DNA of 64,000 nucleotides from Galerina marginata. Lineage: Eukaryota; Basidiomycota; Agaricomycetes; Agaricales; Galerinaceae. A program made the translations under genes and the position numbers. The notes under the pieces were generated by a model that did not search any database, was not told the DNA's origin, and saw only the letters and a program-made list of their open reading frames with translations. The stretch spans positions 1,178,001 to 1,242,000 of the forward strand of contig JAECYW010000015.1 of assembly GCA_023014335.1 (NCBI GenBank), given 5' to 3'. This document shows positions 1 to 10,500 of the stretch, in pieces (the stretch's first letter is position 1; every line of letters starts with the position of its first letter).

Positions 1-1207
1 GATTGCCAGATATTCTCTCTCAGCTGCCGATCAAGTTTTCCCAAATCTCGGTGCCAGACACCAAACGTCGTGGGGTGTTGCCTCCAAAGCATCCATGTTT
101 CGACCTTCCTGACTCATAAATTTTGGATCACAGATTCGCTTCGAACAGCGAGGAAGTGAAGAAGACGGGTGCAGGGATGACTTGGTGAGTTGGCTAAGCC
201 GGAAGAGGTTGGGGTAGCGAAGATAATGCACTGAGAATAAGAATTGGTCACTTGAAAAGGAGAAGGAAAGAAGTTTGAACAGAGGATGTATGATGTTGCC
301 AGATGAACGAAATTTTGCCAGTTCGTACCTCGTCAGAGTGACGAGGAGGCGATGGTGCTTGGTCCTGACACCGAGATGCATCAGCAAAACGAAGCACAAC
401 CAAACGAGGAGGAAAGAAATGCCGTGCTGAACCTTCACTTCTAGCTGTTCAAAAAAAGTGCCTGCAGTCGAGAGATACAATATATGGAAGGGTATAAGTT
501 ACATCTCAATTCAGGAATGTTTTAAATTCTAAATCCCCTTCTTCAACACCTAAAAGAATTAAAATAAGGCTGACGACATTCGTCGCGACGAACACTGCCA
601 ACCACTTACCTTCGCCTAAGCCTACAATGAAGGATTTAATTTTGATGTCCAATTCGCTGGGTTCAAACTTTGGGATCTTTGAGTCGGGCATATCTTTGTA
701 TCCATCGAAGGGTTTGCTCTGGGTATCGATCATACAATTTTCTTGAAGTGTCTCTCCAACTTGTCTAATCCTAAAACCAACGTCGCGCTTGAGTCGATGG
801 TTAATGTGGTTCGTTGCATTCGCAGCGCACGCCTGGGTCCACTCTTTTCCCGACTCCACGACGATATACTGTGCCCACTTCATGGCAGTCGTATAAGACA
901 TAACGTATCCGCCAAGGAGTTGTCTGCGTGGCTGCCGTCGATTTGCGGCTTCCTCGGATTCGCCCGGGGCCGCAATGGACGGTAGTCTGATTGGCGTCGT
1001 GGGGTACATCATGATGAAGCAACAGTTGGTGCTACAGTTCGAATCAAGGTTCAGAGTATCAGGCAAGGGAAAGAGAAATCCTTGGCACCTGAAGATACGT
1101 ATGTCAACCGTAAGTGCGTTGCGGGCAGGGTCTGGACTCAGGACGTGAAATTTCAAACAAAATTTGGGTTGCTCAGGCGTGATATGCCGACAAATGCCGT
1201 AGATCAC
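1..1207 (-). CDS. Hypothetical two-helix membrane protein, partial
   Basis: I do not recognise the family. The minus-strand frame from about 1207 down to 506 reads as real coding sequence: a long soluble part, then a hydrophobic helix near 545-600 (WLAVFVATNVVSLILILLG). A likely intron (donor GTGTTG just after this helix, acceptor CTGCAG near 462) joins it in frame to a second exon that starts TFFEQLEVKV and holds another helix (ISFLLVWLCFVLLMHLGV). A third donor (GTACGA) lies near 330, and a possible further exon begins near 220. The 5' end is not clear because there is no in-frame ATG at 1207, so an upstream exon or a later internal start is likely. The 3' end may lie outside the window. 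Two helices with a hydrophilic N-terminal part suggest a membrane-anchored protein; nothing more can be said about its job. Confidence 0.4.
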
Positions 1208-1320
1208 ATGGCCTCCACGTAAGAAACGCGCTGAAACTTCAGTGGCAGTGAAACGCGTCAGGGACTAACAACGGTTCGAATTGATGTAACCTACACCACA
1301 ACCTTGCAAAACACTGCTAC

Positions 1321-1477
1321 GGCCCAATTATTTTGACGGGTAGGCAAAATCCGACGGTAGGTTGTTTGAATTTTGCCAGTCCCTATTTTGCCAATCCTAT
1401 GGTGGGGACACGTGACTTGGAAAAATCCAGACAACTTGCTTTGCATTTTGCCTCCCCGGCAAAATAGTCCGGGCGCG
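1321..1477. mobile_element. Possible MITE with imperfect inverted ends
   Basis: The left end (1321-1350) and the reverse complement of the right end (about 1441-1472) share ATTTTG-CGGG-AGGCAAAAT over roughly 28 bases with a few mismatches. The unit is about 155 bp and has no ORF, so a miniature inverted-repeat element is the simplest reading. I could not find a clear target-site duplication. Confidence 0.35.
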
Positions 1478-2000
1478 GCAGTGAAAGAAATTCGTGTTCC
1501 TTGAGTGCATCAATTTCTGGACGTTCAAATTTTACGCATCATCGCCGAAACTAAATCCGCAGCAGTTGCCTCTGTCGAATCAGGATTTGGACCGCTGAGA
1601 AACAAAGCAAGACCTTAGGACCGCACTTGAGTCCAAAATGGAATGAAACAGGAGTTAGGATGAACCTTCCTGCGCTCAGAAGCGTTGCAGCAAAGCAAGA
1701 TTCAAAAACATCCACGAGACTATAACGAATTGATTTTATTCCGATATGTTACCGGGATAGTAGGTCTAGGACAGATAAAAATACTTGATAAATGCGTTAA
1801 TTTACTGAATAACAACTGTACTAAAATTAATCAGGGGCAACTTGAAGGCAGTAAGAATGGTCGCTAATTTTTTTAAATGCAATGAAGGACACGTACATAC
1901 GTGATGCTGTGATTGCAAAGGATTGGATTACGCATCAACATCAAAAGCAGTGTTCATGAGCAATCGGAATCCATTCTACAGATAGGAATATCCCTCGGTC
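1478..2000. other. Intergenic, no gene seen
   Basis: AT-rich spacer between the membrane-protein gene and the first DUF6699 gene. A 60-codon plus-strand frame at 1685-1867 has no recognisable features. I see nothing else here. Confidence 0.5.
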
Positions 2001-2696
2001 TTACTCAACGTCGAATTTTAATACACAAACTTCGTCGTCGTTACGTTGGAAATCAGCTTTAACCTGCAATCCAAGGAATTTTCGGCCAGGAAGAAAGTCT
2101 ATCCTGCGTAAGCCAGTCTCCTGCCGCGGATCGCGTCGGTAAAATGCCTTTGATGCTGCTTTTTGCACATTCAGTGGTTGGCGCGTGTAGTACTCCGCAC
2201 TAACGTATTCTTCAAGGTGATTGAAGAGAGCCAAAAACACAGCCATACTCGTCAAATCCGCATCCTGTGTGCGCGCCTGGATGTCGAGCGGCCAGTTGGG
2301 AATATCGTCGTTCTTCAGGATAAGGCGCTTCAAGGGAACGTTTGAAACAGAAACAGCTACTTCCTGTCCGACGGCGATCAATGTATCCACTGTCATTGGT
2401 TCACGCGACATGTCCCATGACAATATCGAGCTCGACAAAAGACTTGGGCTGATCTTTGGTGTACGCGATGAATCTAGAGAAAGCGACCCTTTTGAGTTTA
2501 GCACAATATGAGGCGCATCCTCGGGTGTTGATAGCCAATCACTCGATTCAGTGGAAATGGAATTGGTCGGAGATGGGATGAGTGGTGGGGAATACCAAGC
2601 GGAAGCAGGTTCTTCGCCTCCTCCGTCGCCGTCGCCATGGGCTCTATCTTGTGCCGAGAACCGGACAATTCTCTTTTCATGCATGGAAGAATCCAT
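2001..2696 (-). CDS. DUF6699-domain protein, copy 1
   Basis: Single-exon gene of 231 aa starting at the ATG at 2696 (MDSSMHEKRIVRFS). The N-terminal ~90 residues are low-complexity (Asp/Gly/Glu, then Ser/Pro-rich). The C-terminal ~135 residues have the layout of DUF6699, a family common in Agaricomycetes: a WDM motif (SWDMSREP), a VPLKRLILKNDDIPNWPLDI segment, a helix with LFNHLEEYVSAEYY, and the GLRRIDFLPGRKFLGL block before the last strand. Family function is unknown to me. It is paralogous to the gene at 4661-5401: the MDSx start, the xVRFSAxD motif, the WDM motif and the final strands correspond. A TATAA element sits about 180 bp upstream. The sequence shows no frameshift, so it is probably a working gene. 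Confidence 0.8.
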   Translation of the reverse strand: MDSSMHEKRIVRFSAQDRAHGDGDGGGEEPASAWYSPPLIPSPTNSISTESSDWLSTPEDAPHIVLNSKGSLSLDSSRTPKISPSLLSSSILSWDMSREPMTVDTLIAVGQEVAVSVSNVPLKRLILKNDDIPNWPLDIQARTQDADLTSMAVFLALFNHLEEYVSAEYYTRQPLNVQKAASKAFYRRDPRQETGLRRIDFLPGRKFLGLQVKADFQRNDDEVCVLKFDVE

Positions 2697-2877
2697 TTCT
2701 ATGGCAAGAGGGAAATGTTCTACGCCCGGGGTAGGATCAATATGTGACGGAATGCACGAATGCGAATCGTGTTGCTTACTGATCGTATATGGCGCAACTA
2801 CGTATTAAGACTCGACAAGTTAGTTGAGTAGAGGAGGGGAAAGGGCAGGAGTGCTAGGGACTCGCGGCTTGTATTGT

Positions 2878-2883
2878 TTATAA
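2878..2883 (-). promoter_or_regulatory. TATA-like element of DUF6699 copy 1
   Basis: Minus-strand GCTTATAA lies about 180 bp upstream of the ATG at 2696. The same GCTTATAA with similar flanks recurs 5' of copy 2, so the core promoter was duplicated with the gene. Confidence 0.4.
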
Positions 2884-3120
2884 GCACGACTTGTGGCTAG
2901 GTCAGCCATTCTCTGTGCTATATTTGAGCAAGCTGCCAGGTTCGGAGCCAAGTAACATACCAACTAAGCATAACATTGACCCGCCATGCATCCCCATTTG
3001 CGTTATTCGGGATGTTGAGAATGAATTGGACTTGACGCTATGGCGACGCCGACTCCGCTCCGCTCCGTTCGTCATTGCCACGGTCACTCAAACTGCGCGC
3101 TTGATCCTACGATCGATTTT

Positions 3121-4660
3121 CGAGGGATGATTTGGCCGTACCTACTGGGTTTTGGGATCAACTTCCGGTCTTCAAGAATATTCCAGCTCTGATGCAGCGC
3201 AGGTAATATTTCCCGGGCCCTGTCAAAAAGTTACTTTAACTTAGCGAACATCGGCGCTTAGCTCGACGGTTCAGAAATTGGCGCCGGTCGCAAAGTCGTC
3301 CCAAGCAATTACATCGTCGGCAGTGTATTAACGAAGACCCCATCATAGAGGTAAGGGGACAAATGAATCATCATTAATCATTGCCAATTATGTAGCTGCT
3401 TAATTATTTTAAGTCGTTCCCCATTTACAATTCTTTTTAGTGCCTTAAAAATGGCGATTAATCTTCTCTCATCACCGGGAAGCGAGCAGCACAGATTATG
3501 GCAGTGTTGCTGACAATTGGACTTTGGGTGTCAGCATTTTCGCCACACATGGTGGCCTCGCGCAGAAGTTTCTAGTAGGTGAACTGGGAGAATTTGGGCA
3601 ATTGTGTTTAGTAATTGAATACATATCTAGTACCTTCAAATTCGACCATGATAGAGAATTTGAAGAGCAGCCTGAAGGTTCCCACTTCAATTTGGATAGA
3701 ACCTTTCCAGGCTTTCCCTCCCCTTAATACAGTGCTGGTAAGGCAAGGCCTGCGGCATTACGAACAGACAGGCAAGCAACCTCATGCTTCGCGTAGGAAT
3801 ACAAGAGCCCAGATATTTCCAATGAGGACTGGTACTAGGATATCGATAACGAATTAATGACGTGCCGTGAGGGACCCAGTTGATGCCGAAAGCGCAGGCG
3901 ATCCAAAATGGCCGTGCTTCACGGACGATTATAGACCTCGCAAGAACCCAAATAGATTACAGAAGGTCATAACAAAGGCTGTATTTTGTAAGTTTTGTAG
4001 TTTTAATTTTATTTTGGACAAAAACACAGCAAATCCATAAGCATACCAATGTTCTGGGCTGGAGTGGGGTAAAGGTAGATCCTCAGTTCTCGCCATCTCC
4101 GGAGGCCCAATGATTCTGAGGAGCAAACAGTTTTAAAACGTGGGTCTCATTAGGCCATCTAGGCAGCCTCAACATGCATATGGAATCGTTCAAATCCAAG
4201 TTCAGAGATCGCAAGAAAAATTTCGAACGGTGGACCAAGGTCAGATAGTGCTAACCTTCGATAACTAAAAAAAGACATCAAGGCGGTGAGGGTTACGAGA
4301 TAAACGGTCCCGCGGCTGTGAAGGTCCTGCTCATGGCGGGAATGGAGGTAGGACCGCGGTTGACCAAGCGTCTTCGCCGCAGACAGACAAGATTCCGCCT
4401 GTGAGTCTTATATTCAAAGGTAACTCTCCTTGTAAATATAACGCAATGGATTTATAGATAACCTAAGCAGAGCTCAAGCTGAGCTGAAACTCCGTCCAAT
4501 GAAAGCTTAGGACGCGAAAAATGTTCATGAGGACACTATATATCATTCCATATCTGACATGCTAATACAAATACAATCACAGGCAAGGAGAAGACTATAC
4601 GATACATCGGGGAAGGGTATATGACCGCCGTCTACAGACTGGACAATGTAGCACAAGGCC
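3121..4660. other. Intergenic between the DUF6699 paralogs
   Basis: Only short frames (60-80 codons) on both strands, none with family features. I see no RNA gene or mobile-element ends. Confidence 0.4.
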
Positions 4661-5401
4661 TCAGTTAACATTGAATGTGAATACCCAGACTCCATCATCA
4701 ACTCCTTTGACGCTCAAACCCCGGAATTGTTGACCCTGAAGATAGTCGATTACGCGATAGACATTCCCGGATTGGGTGATACCTTCTACCTGGAGGTGTT
4801 GATGCAGGTCTAAAAGGACCTTCTCGACCGTCACAATCGGTCCTGTGTCGCTGCCGATCTCCAGCGGGAGAAAGATAGTAGCATCATTGATGAGTTTAAG
4901 ACGCTTCAATCCAACTCCCTGAAGGAGAGCCGCGGGGTCCTGAGCACCTTTAAGTCGGCTGACTATGGCCTCCAAGTCTGGTTTCTTCGCCATATCCCAA
5001 TCCAAGTTGGTGCTTGTGTTTATATCCGAATGAACTATCGGTATGCCCGTTAAATTGAAGGGGGAAGATCCCTTGGATTCAACCACGACAATGTTTGGAG
5101 TCTGTTGTGTCAAGGGCCCACCACTCGAGTCAGTCAACATCGAATGCGTAAAAGACGGGGTTGCCTGGGAAGACTCGATAGAAAAGGGGTTCCGGCTAGG
5201 ATCGTAATCTTCAACGACGACTTGATCGAGGGCAGAGAACCGGACATTCTTTTCGACTGTCGCAGAGTCCATTTCTTGGTTGAGAGGTAATGCTTGAGGA
5301 GACCCAGTGGAGACAGCGCTCTCACCGGGGCCGTGGTCTTCAACGCGGACATTGTCTTGGTCAGAGAGCCTGACTTTCTTCTCGGCTGTCGCAGAATCCA
5401 T
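4661..5401 (-). CDS. DUF6699-domain protein, copy 2
   Basis: Minus-strand gene of 246 aa. I chose the ATG at 5401 (MDSATAEKKVRLS) because it aligns with the MDSSM start of copy 1; the frame is open for 11 more codons upstream. The C-terminal domain shows the DUF6699 layout: LDWDMAKKP, VGLKRLKLINDATIFLPLEI, a TVEKVLLDLHQHLQVEGIT helix and the VIDYLQGQQFRGLSV block before the last strand. It differs from copy 1 in the N-terminal region, where a unit of about 45 residues occurs twice (QEMDSATAEKKVRLSD and QEMDSATVEKNVRFSA), an internal direct duplication. Function of the family is unknown to me. No break is visible. Confidence 0.8.
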   Translation of the reverse strand: MDSATAEKKVRLSDQDNVRVEDHGPGESAVSTGSPQALPLNQEMDSATVEKNVRFSALDQVVVEDYDPSRNPFSIESSQATPSFTHSMLTDSSGGPLTQQTPNIVVVESKGSSPFNLTGIPIVHSDINTSTNLDWDMAKKPDLEAIVSRLKGAQDPAALLQGVGLKRLKLINDATIFLPLEIGSDTGPIVTVEKVLLDLHQHLQVEGITQSGNVYRVIDYLQGQQFRGLSVKGVDDGVWVFTFNVN

Positions 5402-5780
5402 TTCTTGTCTGAGAGGAAGTGGGGTTTGAGTCAATATGGAAAAATTTAATGAGAAAGTGGCTTACTGTTTGTATGCAGGTCAATTTGCGTACGAAACTTC
5501 GTATGAAGAATGGAGAGCTAAGTACTCGCCTTGCAGCGTTATAAGCATGATTCGTATCCGGGTTGGCCGTACGCTGTACTATCCTCTAGTGAGCTGACTG
5601 GTTTCGAGCGCAGTAGCACACCGACGAAATACAACAAAGACCCGCCTTGTACATCCCCATTTGTGCCGTCGGGATTGCAAGAATGAAGCAGCCACGACAC
5701 TATGGCGACGCCCACAATGCGCCTCTCGTCGGCCACTGCCACAGTAGCTCGAGACGGGCGCTTGATTCTAAGATCTTCGT
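4661..5780. repeat. Tandem duplication unit 2 (DUF6699 gene plus promoter)
   Basis: Partner of 2001-3120, same orientation. It includes the TATAA at 5539-5544 about 140 bp upstream of the chosen ATG and the shared upstream block around 5640-5710. Confidence 0.6.
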
Positions 5781-6861
5781 TCTAAGGGCGCATTTGGTCT
5801 ATACCTTCTAGATTTTCGAGATTAAGCACAATTCCTTCGAGACAGCTCGTAAGTGTCCCTCAACTCCCAGCAATCCATCCGTATTTTTCACAAACGTAAT
5901 GTTTGCGTCCTCCGTATAGCTGGGGAGCCTGATTTGAGTCATCGCGGCGGAAAGATAAGATCTTGAACTATTTTTGGAACACTATGTCTGTCGATTTAGT
6001 GACCGAATTGCGAAACTGTGATTGTTACCTAAGTACGGCTCCAGCTGGCGAGGTGGCTACAACTCGTATAAAGCGTGGATAAGGAGAGAGTCATTCATGA
6101 CTCGGAAAGCACCAGTGTTAGACTCCATGACTCTGGATTTGGTGCTGGGGCAGTGGCGCCCACAAAGCATTGCCATCGTTAGCAGTGCATGAGAGGTTAC
6201 CCAAATAGGCCAGTGGAATGACAGTTATGCGGAGAAATAAATCCCAATCTAACGATTCATCTAGCCATTCATCAAATTTAAGTCTCTGTCAGGTCGATCC
6301 ATCTATGATGCCGTTTCAATTGGCCAAGGTATACCGGACCGCAGCTTTTCAGAGCACCGTCCTCCCTAGCCAGTTTACGCCTGTGTCACCGCCAATGTTT
6401 ATGGGTTCATAAAGCCTTTTAGTCCAGAACCCGAACTCCCCGAGTGAGTCAGAGCTATGTAACAAGAGCAATGCATGAAATTCAGTCTAATCATAGTCGT
6501 ATCTGCGAAGCAGATACACAAGAACAGGAAATTCTCAAGAAATTCTACGCACTGATTCCGCTTTCAGATTCGGACAATTCCTGATTCCATTCACTCAACT
6601 GTAAGGAGGAGAAACTGCGGAGGAATCTAACAGCCAGGATATATCCGAGTCCTCAGGCTTGCAATTGGCATTTGGAGGTTATTGGGTAGCTGGCGAACCA
6701 ACCTGTCGATCCAATCAGGATCGAAGCTGTGCATCAACATCTAATCTAATCAGTTCGCTTATTTTTTGTTGTGGTGGCGGCGTGTGACAATTTGTTCGTC
6801 ACACCCGGTCGCCTTCCGGTCTTTCCCTCAGCCTGTTTGCGTCTTCTCCAACAACCACAAA
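5781..6861. other. Intergenic, no gene seen
   Basis: A 64-codon plus frame at 6218-6412 has no recognisable features. The final ~100 bp are the leader of the ATP20 gene. Confidence 0.4.
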
Positions 6862-7549
6862 ATGAGCACAGCCGCCCCTGCGTCGCTGCTCCGACATTCC
6901 TTAGCTCGTCGAGCACTGCATATTCAGCGCTCAGCTGCCTCAAAACGCTTTGCATCCTCGACAACGGAGGCGTCGCAGAAAAAGGCACAGGATGCCCTGG
7001 CCTCCGCTCAGAAGAACGCCAGCAAGTTCTATGAGAGTGCGAAAAGGTTTTTAGAACCAGCTGGGGAGAAGGTCGGGAACCTCCTAGGGTGTATGTACCT
7101 CCTTATCTCTCTTTTATTTCGCGTTTTCACCGCGTGTTTGGACACTCGTTCCTCTCGTATTCTTTGACGTGTCGCCATGAACCCAGGAAGGCTGATGAAA
7201 TTTCTCTCTTTTTAGCGTATAAACAACCCCTGCTCTACAATCTCTCCGTCACAAGGGAGGTTCTGAAGCAAATCTACGTTAAAGAAGGCCTCCAACCTCC
7301 CAACTTTGCCACCGTCAAAGCGGCCTACTCGAATCTATGGTCACAAGTCGCCAACCCAGCCCTAGCAGGAAACCTCGTGAGGAGTGGAGAAATTGGCCGG
7401 GTCGGTATTTACGGGCTACAAGCCTACGGTATCTTTAAGGTGTGTCATCATCTAAATTTCGTCGTCCTATATAGAAGATGACCTGAAAATTTGTTTAGAT
7501 AGGAGAGATCGTTGGACGACGAAGTGTTATTGGTTATAACATTGAATAG
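6862..7549 (+). CDS. ATP20: Mitochondrial F1Fo ATP synthase subunit g
   Basis: Three exons, 6862-7090, 7216-7439 and 7499-7549, give 167 aa with all phases in agreement. Introns have a GTATGT donor with TTTTTAG acceptor, and GTGTGT with GTTTAG. Subunit g sits in the Fo membrane part and helps ATP synthase dimerise and shape cristae. The N-terminus (MSTAAPASLLRHSLARRAL) is Arg/Ser/Ala-rich without acidic residues, like a mitochondrial presequence. The middle has the family block GSYKQPLLYNLSVTREVLKQ and the C-terminus the single membrane helix, with GRVGIYGLQAYGIFKIGEIVGRR containing the GxxxG motif (GEIVG) used for dimer contacts. The ATG at 6862 follows ACCACAAA. It is the only clear housekeeping gene in the window. 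Confidence 0.92.
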
Positions 7550-10500
7550 ATTGCACTCATGGACTCCCATAGTCGACTTAATACACCCTTTAGACCTTCG
7601 ACCTGAATTCAATGAATTTCACCTTTGGAAACGCATATAGGTCTTGACGCAAAAGCCGCTGTTCAAAGCCAATAGTCGTCACGGTTAACGCTGTCGTTGC
7701 TTCCCTCAGTATACCAAATTATTTCTCGCAATAGCGTCGTGCTTGACCAAAACCCCGGCTCGACAAGTATCATACCTGCATCGGTAATGTTCTTTTCTCG
7801 AAAGGCCTCGCATTTAATGCCAACGATTGATGCAGCCCACTGTTGACCACTTTGTATTCCCTCATTAGAAGCGATGGTTCATTAGATTTTTTCAAAGCGG
7901 ACTTTGTTACGGAGACCTGGATGTCATCCTCGCTTTGAATCGTCTCATGGGTGAATGAGGGAATCTTTTCTGCATCCCGCTTCGATTCTTATTTCCTTTC
8001 AGCGGAACTCTTGGCGTCGTTCAGGTCGTCCTCGGACCTGCCATGGGGGTATCCAATCAACGAGTCGAAGACATTAAGGCCCCCAGTCGCTTACCGCAGC
8101 TCGAAGAGAAAACCTGAAGCTTGAGGGCATTCTTGAAACTCTGATGAACTGGATTCAACTGAATTCACGACAGGACTAGGACACTTGGCTTGGACTAGAG
8201 TGGAGTCCCGATCACTGGGGCTATTTGGTTCTGAACAAGACCTTTGCGCTAGGATACTTCAATAGCGAGTCCATTCTCTCGTTCTCGAGCGGTGTCCAGC
8301 ACCTGACACTAATTCTCGATTAGGAATGGGAAAGTCCTGAGAACAGCACTGCAGATTGAGCGACATGATGGAGAGACTTTTGAAACAGAAAGCTTCTTGT
8401 TAAAACCTGGACGGTGCCTAAGGAGAGATAACCCACAGTTGATGAGGTTTGACATGCGCATGGGCGGCAAGGAGCGCCGCCTCTAGCGAGCAAGTGGTCT
8501 GTCGTTCTCTTATGCTTGCAGCAGGTTTAAATGTGTTCGATCCTTTTTGGCCGAGGGCTGTCGACTCAGGTTCTTGTTGTTCTTGGAATATATGTTGCGT
8601 ATTTCGGCTCATCAGCTGGCGGAAATTTGAGGGCTAGATGGGTTCGACAAGCGGCAATCGCCAACAAACTCGCCAAATCGCAGTCAAGACCCCTCAAGCT
8701 CTCGACAGAAGATATGAAACGAAATATTTGACCAACATGCAAAGAAACGGTACGCAGAATGGTATATATCTATAAAAAAACCGTGAACAAGGTATAGAGA
8801 CCACGCGAGGAGCGTGCTGGTACCGGAAAAAAAACCTCGAAAATAGATTTGCCGATCTTCCGATAATCAGCCACGAGGGCCAACGACGCGTCTTGTTTTG
8901 CTTCATAATCAGACATGCCCTACTCTCTGATCCTCGTCCGCCTGGTCCTGTCTCTCGGTTATCGTTCAGCTCTTGCGGCTCATTCCCTCGAAAAAGCTCC
9001 CAACGCCTACTGGCTATCATGATCATAGCTACATTCTGGTCTTTAATCGAACTCCAGCTGGCCTTGGCCGATCCTTAGGCGTCAATGAAATGAAGCGAGG
9101 TTGATTGCGAATGACCCCATTCTGGTCAGACTTCTCTTCACGCAGCTTAGCTTACAACTATCGATTTTTCTGATGGACGTTTAAGTTCATCTTTTGTCCA
9201 AGTTCTACAGTATCTTGGAACGCAACGCTATCTTCAGGCTCCGTAACTCCATCTAACTTGCATTTCTCCTCTGCCCTGTTCTACATGTGGGGCCGTATGG
9301 AGGAAGAATCTATACAACTAGTATGGTGCGGCAGCGCGCCTTTCTTAGGCATTACTCCCATTTCAATCTTAAAGATCAGTGAGAATAGCCCTCTGGAATA
9401 GACTTCTCCGAATAAGCTAAAATTTCCCCCTGGATCTTGTTCGAATCTACACCGTCGTCCCAGCTGATTCTGCGCGAAAAGACCACAAGCTCGTCAGCCA
9501 TCCCAACGGTACGTAACTGGCGTGTATAGTAACTTCGGAATCTGGTCAAGGACGGGTTTATTCTTGGTGTAGGATGCCCTCGTTGAAGACAGGTTTAGAT
9601 GCTGTGTCAAATCTGACAGATTCGGGACCCCTCTGGCGCACGAGCGATTCGGATCGGACGGGCATCTTGTTTAGTCTGGTTTTTTGGAGTGAAGTTGGTC
9701 ATCAAGATGGAAAATCCACATCCCTGGAAGGTGTTCCCTTTCCTAACGGGATCGCGATCCCCCTACCGGTGACTGTTGCTGACATTTTATTATTCTTGGG
9801 ACACTAGTGCCACAAGCTTCTCTAGCTGGACACTATCTCGGGCTCCTTCGATCTTGCGGACGACGGTACCAAAATAGTGTAACCACACATCTCACCGATT
9901 CTCTTAATTGACCAGGGCCTTTACCAAAGTATGCTTCAATTCCCATTGTGCCGGTTTAGTGTTGGAGAATTGGGTCAATTTTAGGACTGAGAGAACTCAG
10001 GCAGCCGCGGCTAAAATAAAACTCCAGCCTACTACCTCTTTGATCACCTCTCGGGTCATGAATTGACAGCTCGACTGTGAATCAGTTGTGTACGTTCAAA
10101 AATAGAAATCAGTCTATTTTTAGTGGATGATCTATTTATGGACTTTGCTAGCCGGCGCGCAATTATTCACTCTGAATCGCAAACCTGCTCCCTAGGTTCA
10201 GTGTATTAGGTATCTAGGGACCAAACGCGCCGCCTTGTCTGCAGATTATGAAGGGTTCTGTGGATATACTAGTGCTAGTTGCACGATCTTTACTTGAGGG
10301 TGGCGATTCTTCTTGATGTCATTAGTGACCTGGTGGATTACAAAAATGCAAAACGGTTGGCGAAAAACAAACAATATTACTCTACAGATAAAGCAAGCAG
10401 TGAGGAAGTTGGAATGGAACTCGAGGTCATCGTTGCTAGTGGTATGTACGAATTATTCCTGTTGTTAGGATTTAATAGCTCAAAACGTTGGAATTAATAT

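Larger units (their letters stand above)
2001..3120. repeat. Tandem duplication unit 1 (DUF6699 gene plus promoter)
   Basis: This stretch corresponds to 4661-5780. The match covers the coding region and the upstream part: near 2980-3050 and 5640-5710 both copies show ACCCGCC, ACATCCCCATTTG-like and CTATGGCGACGCC blocks in the same order. Divergence is high, so the duplication is old. Confidence 0.6.
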
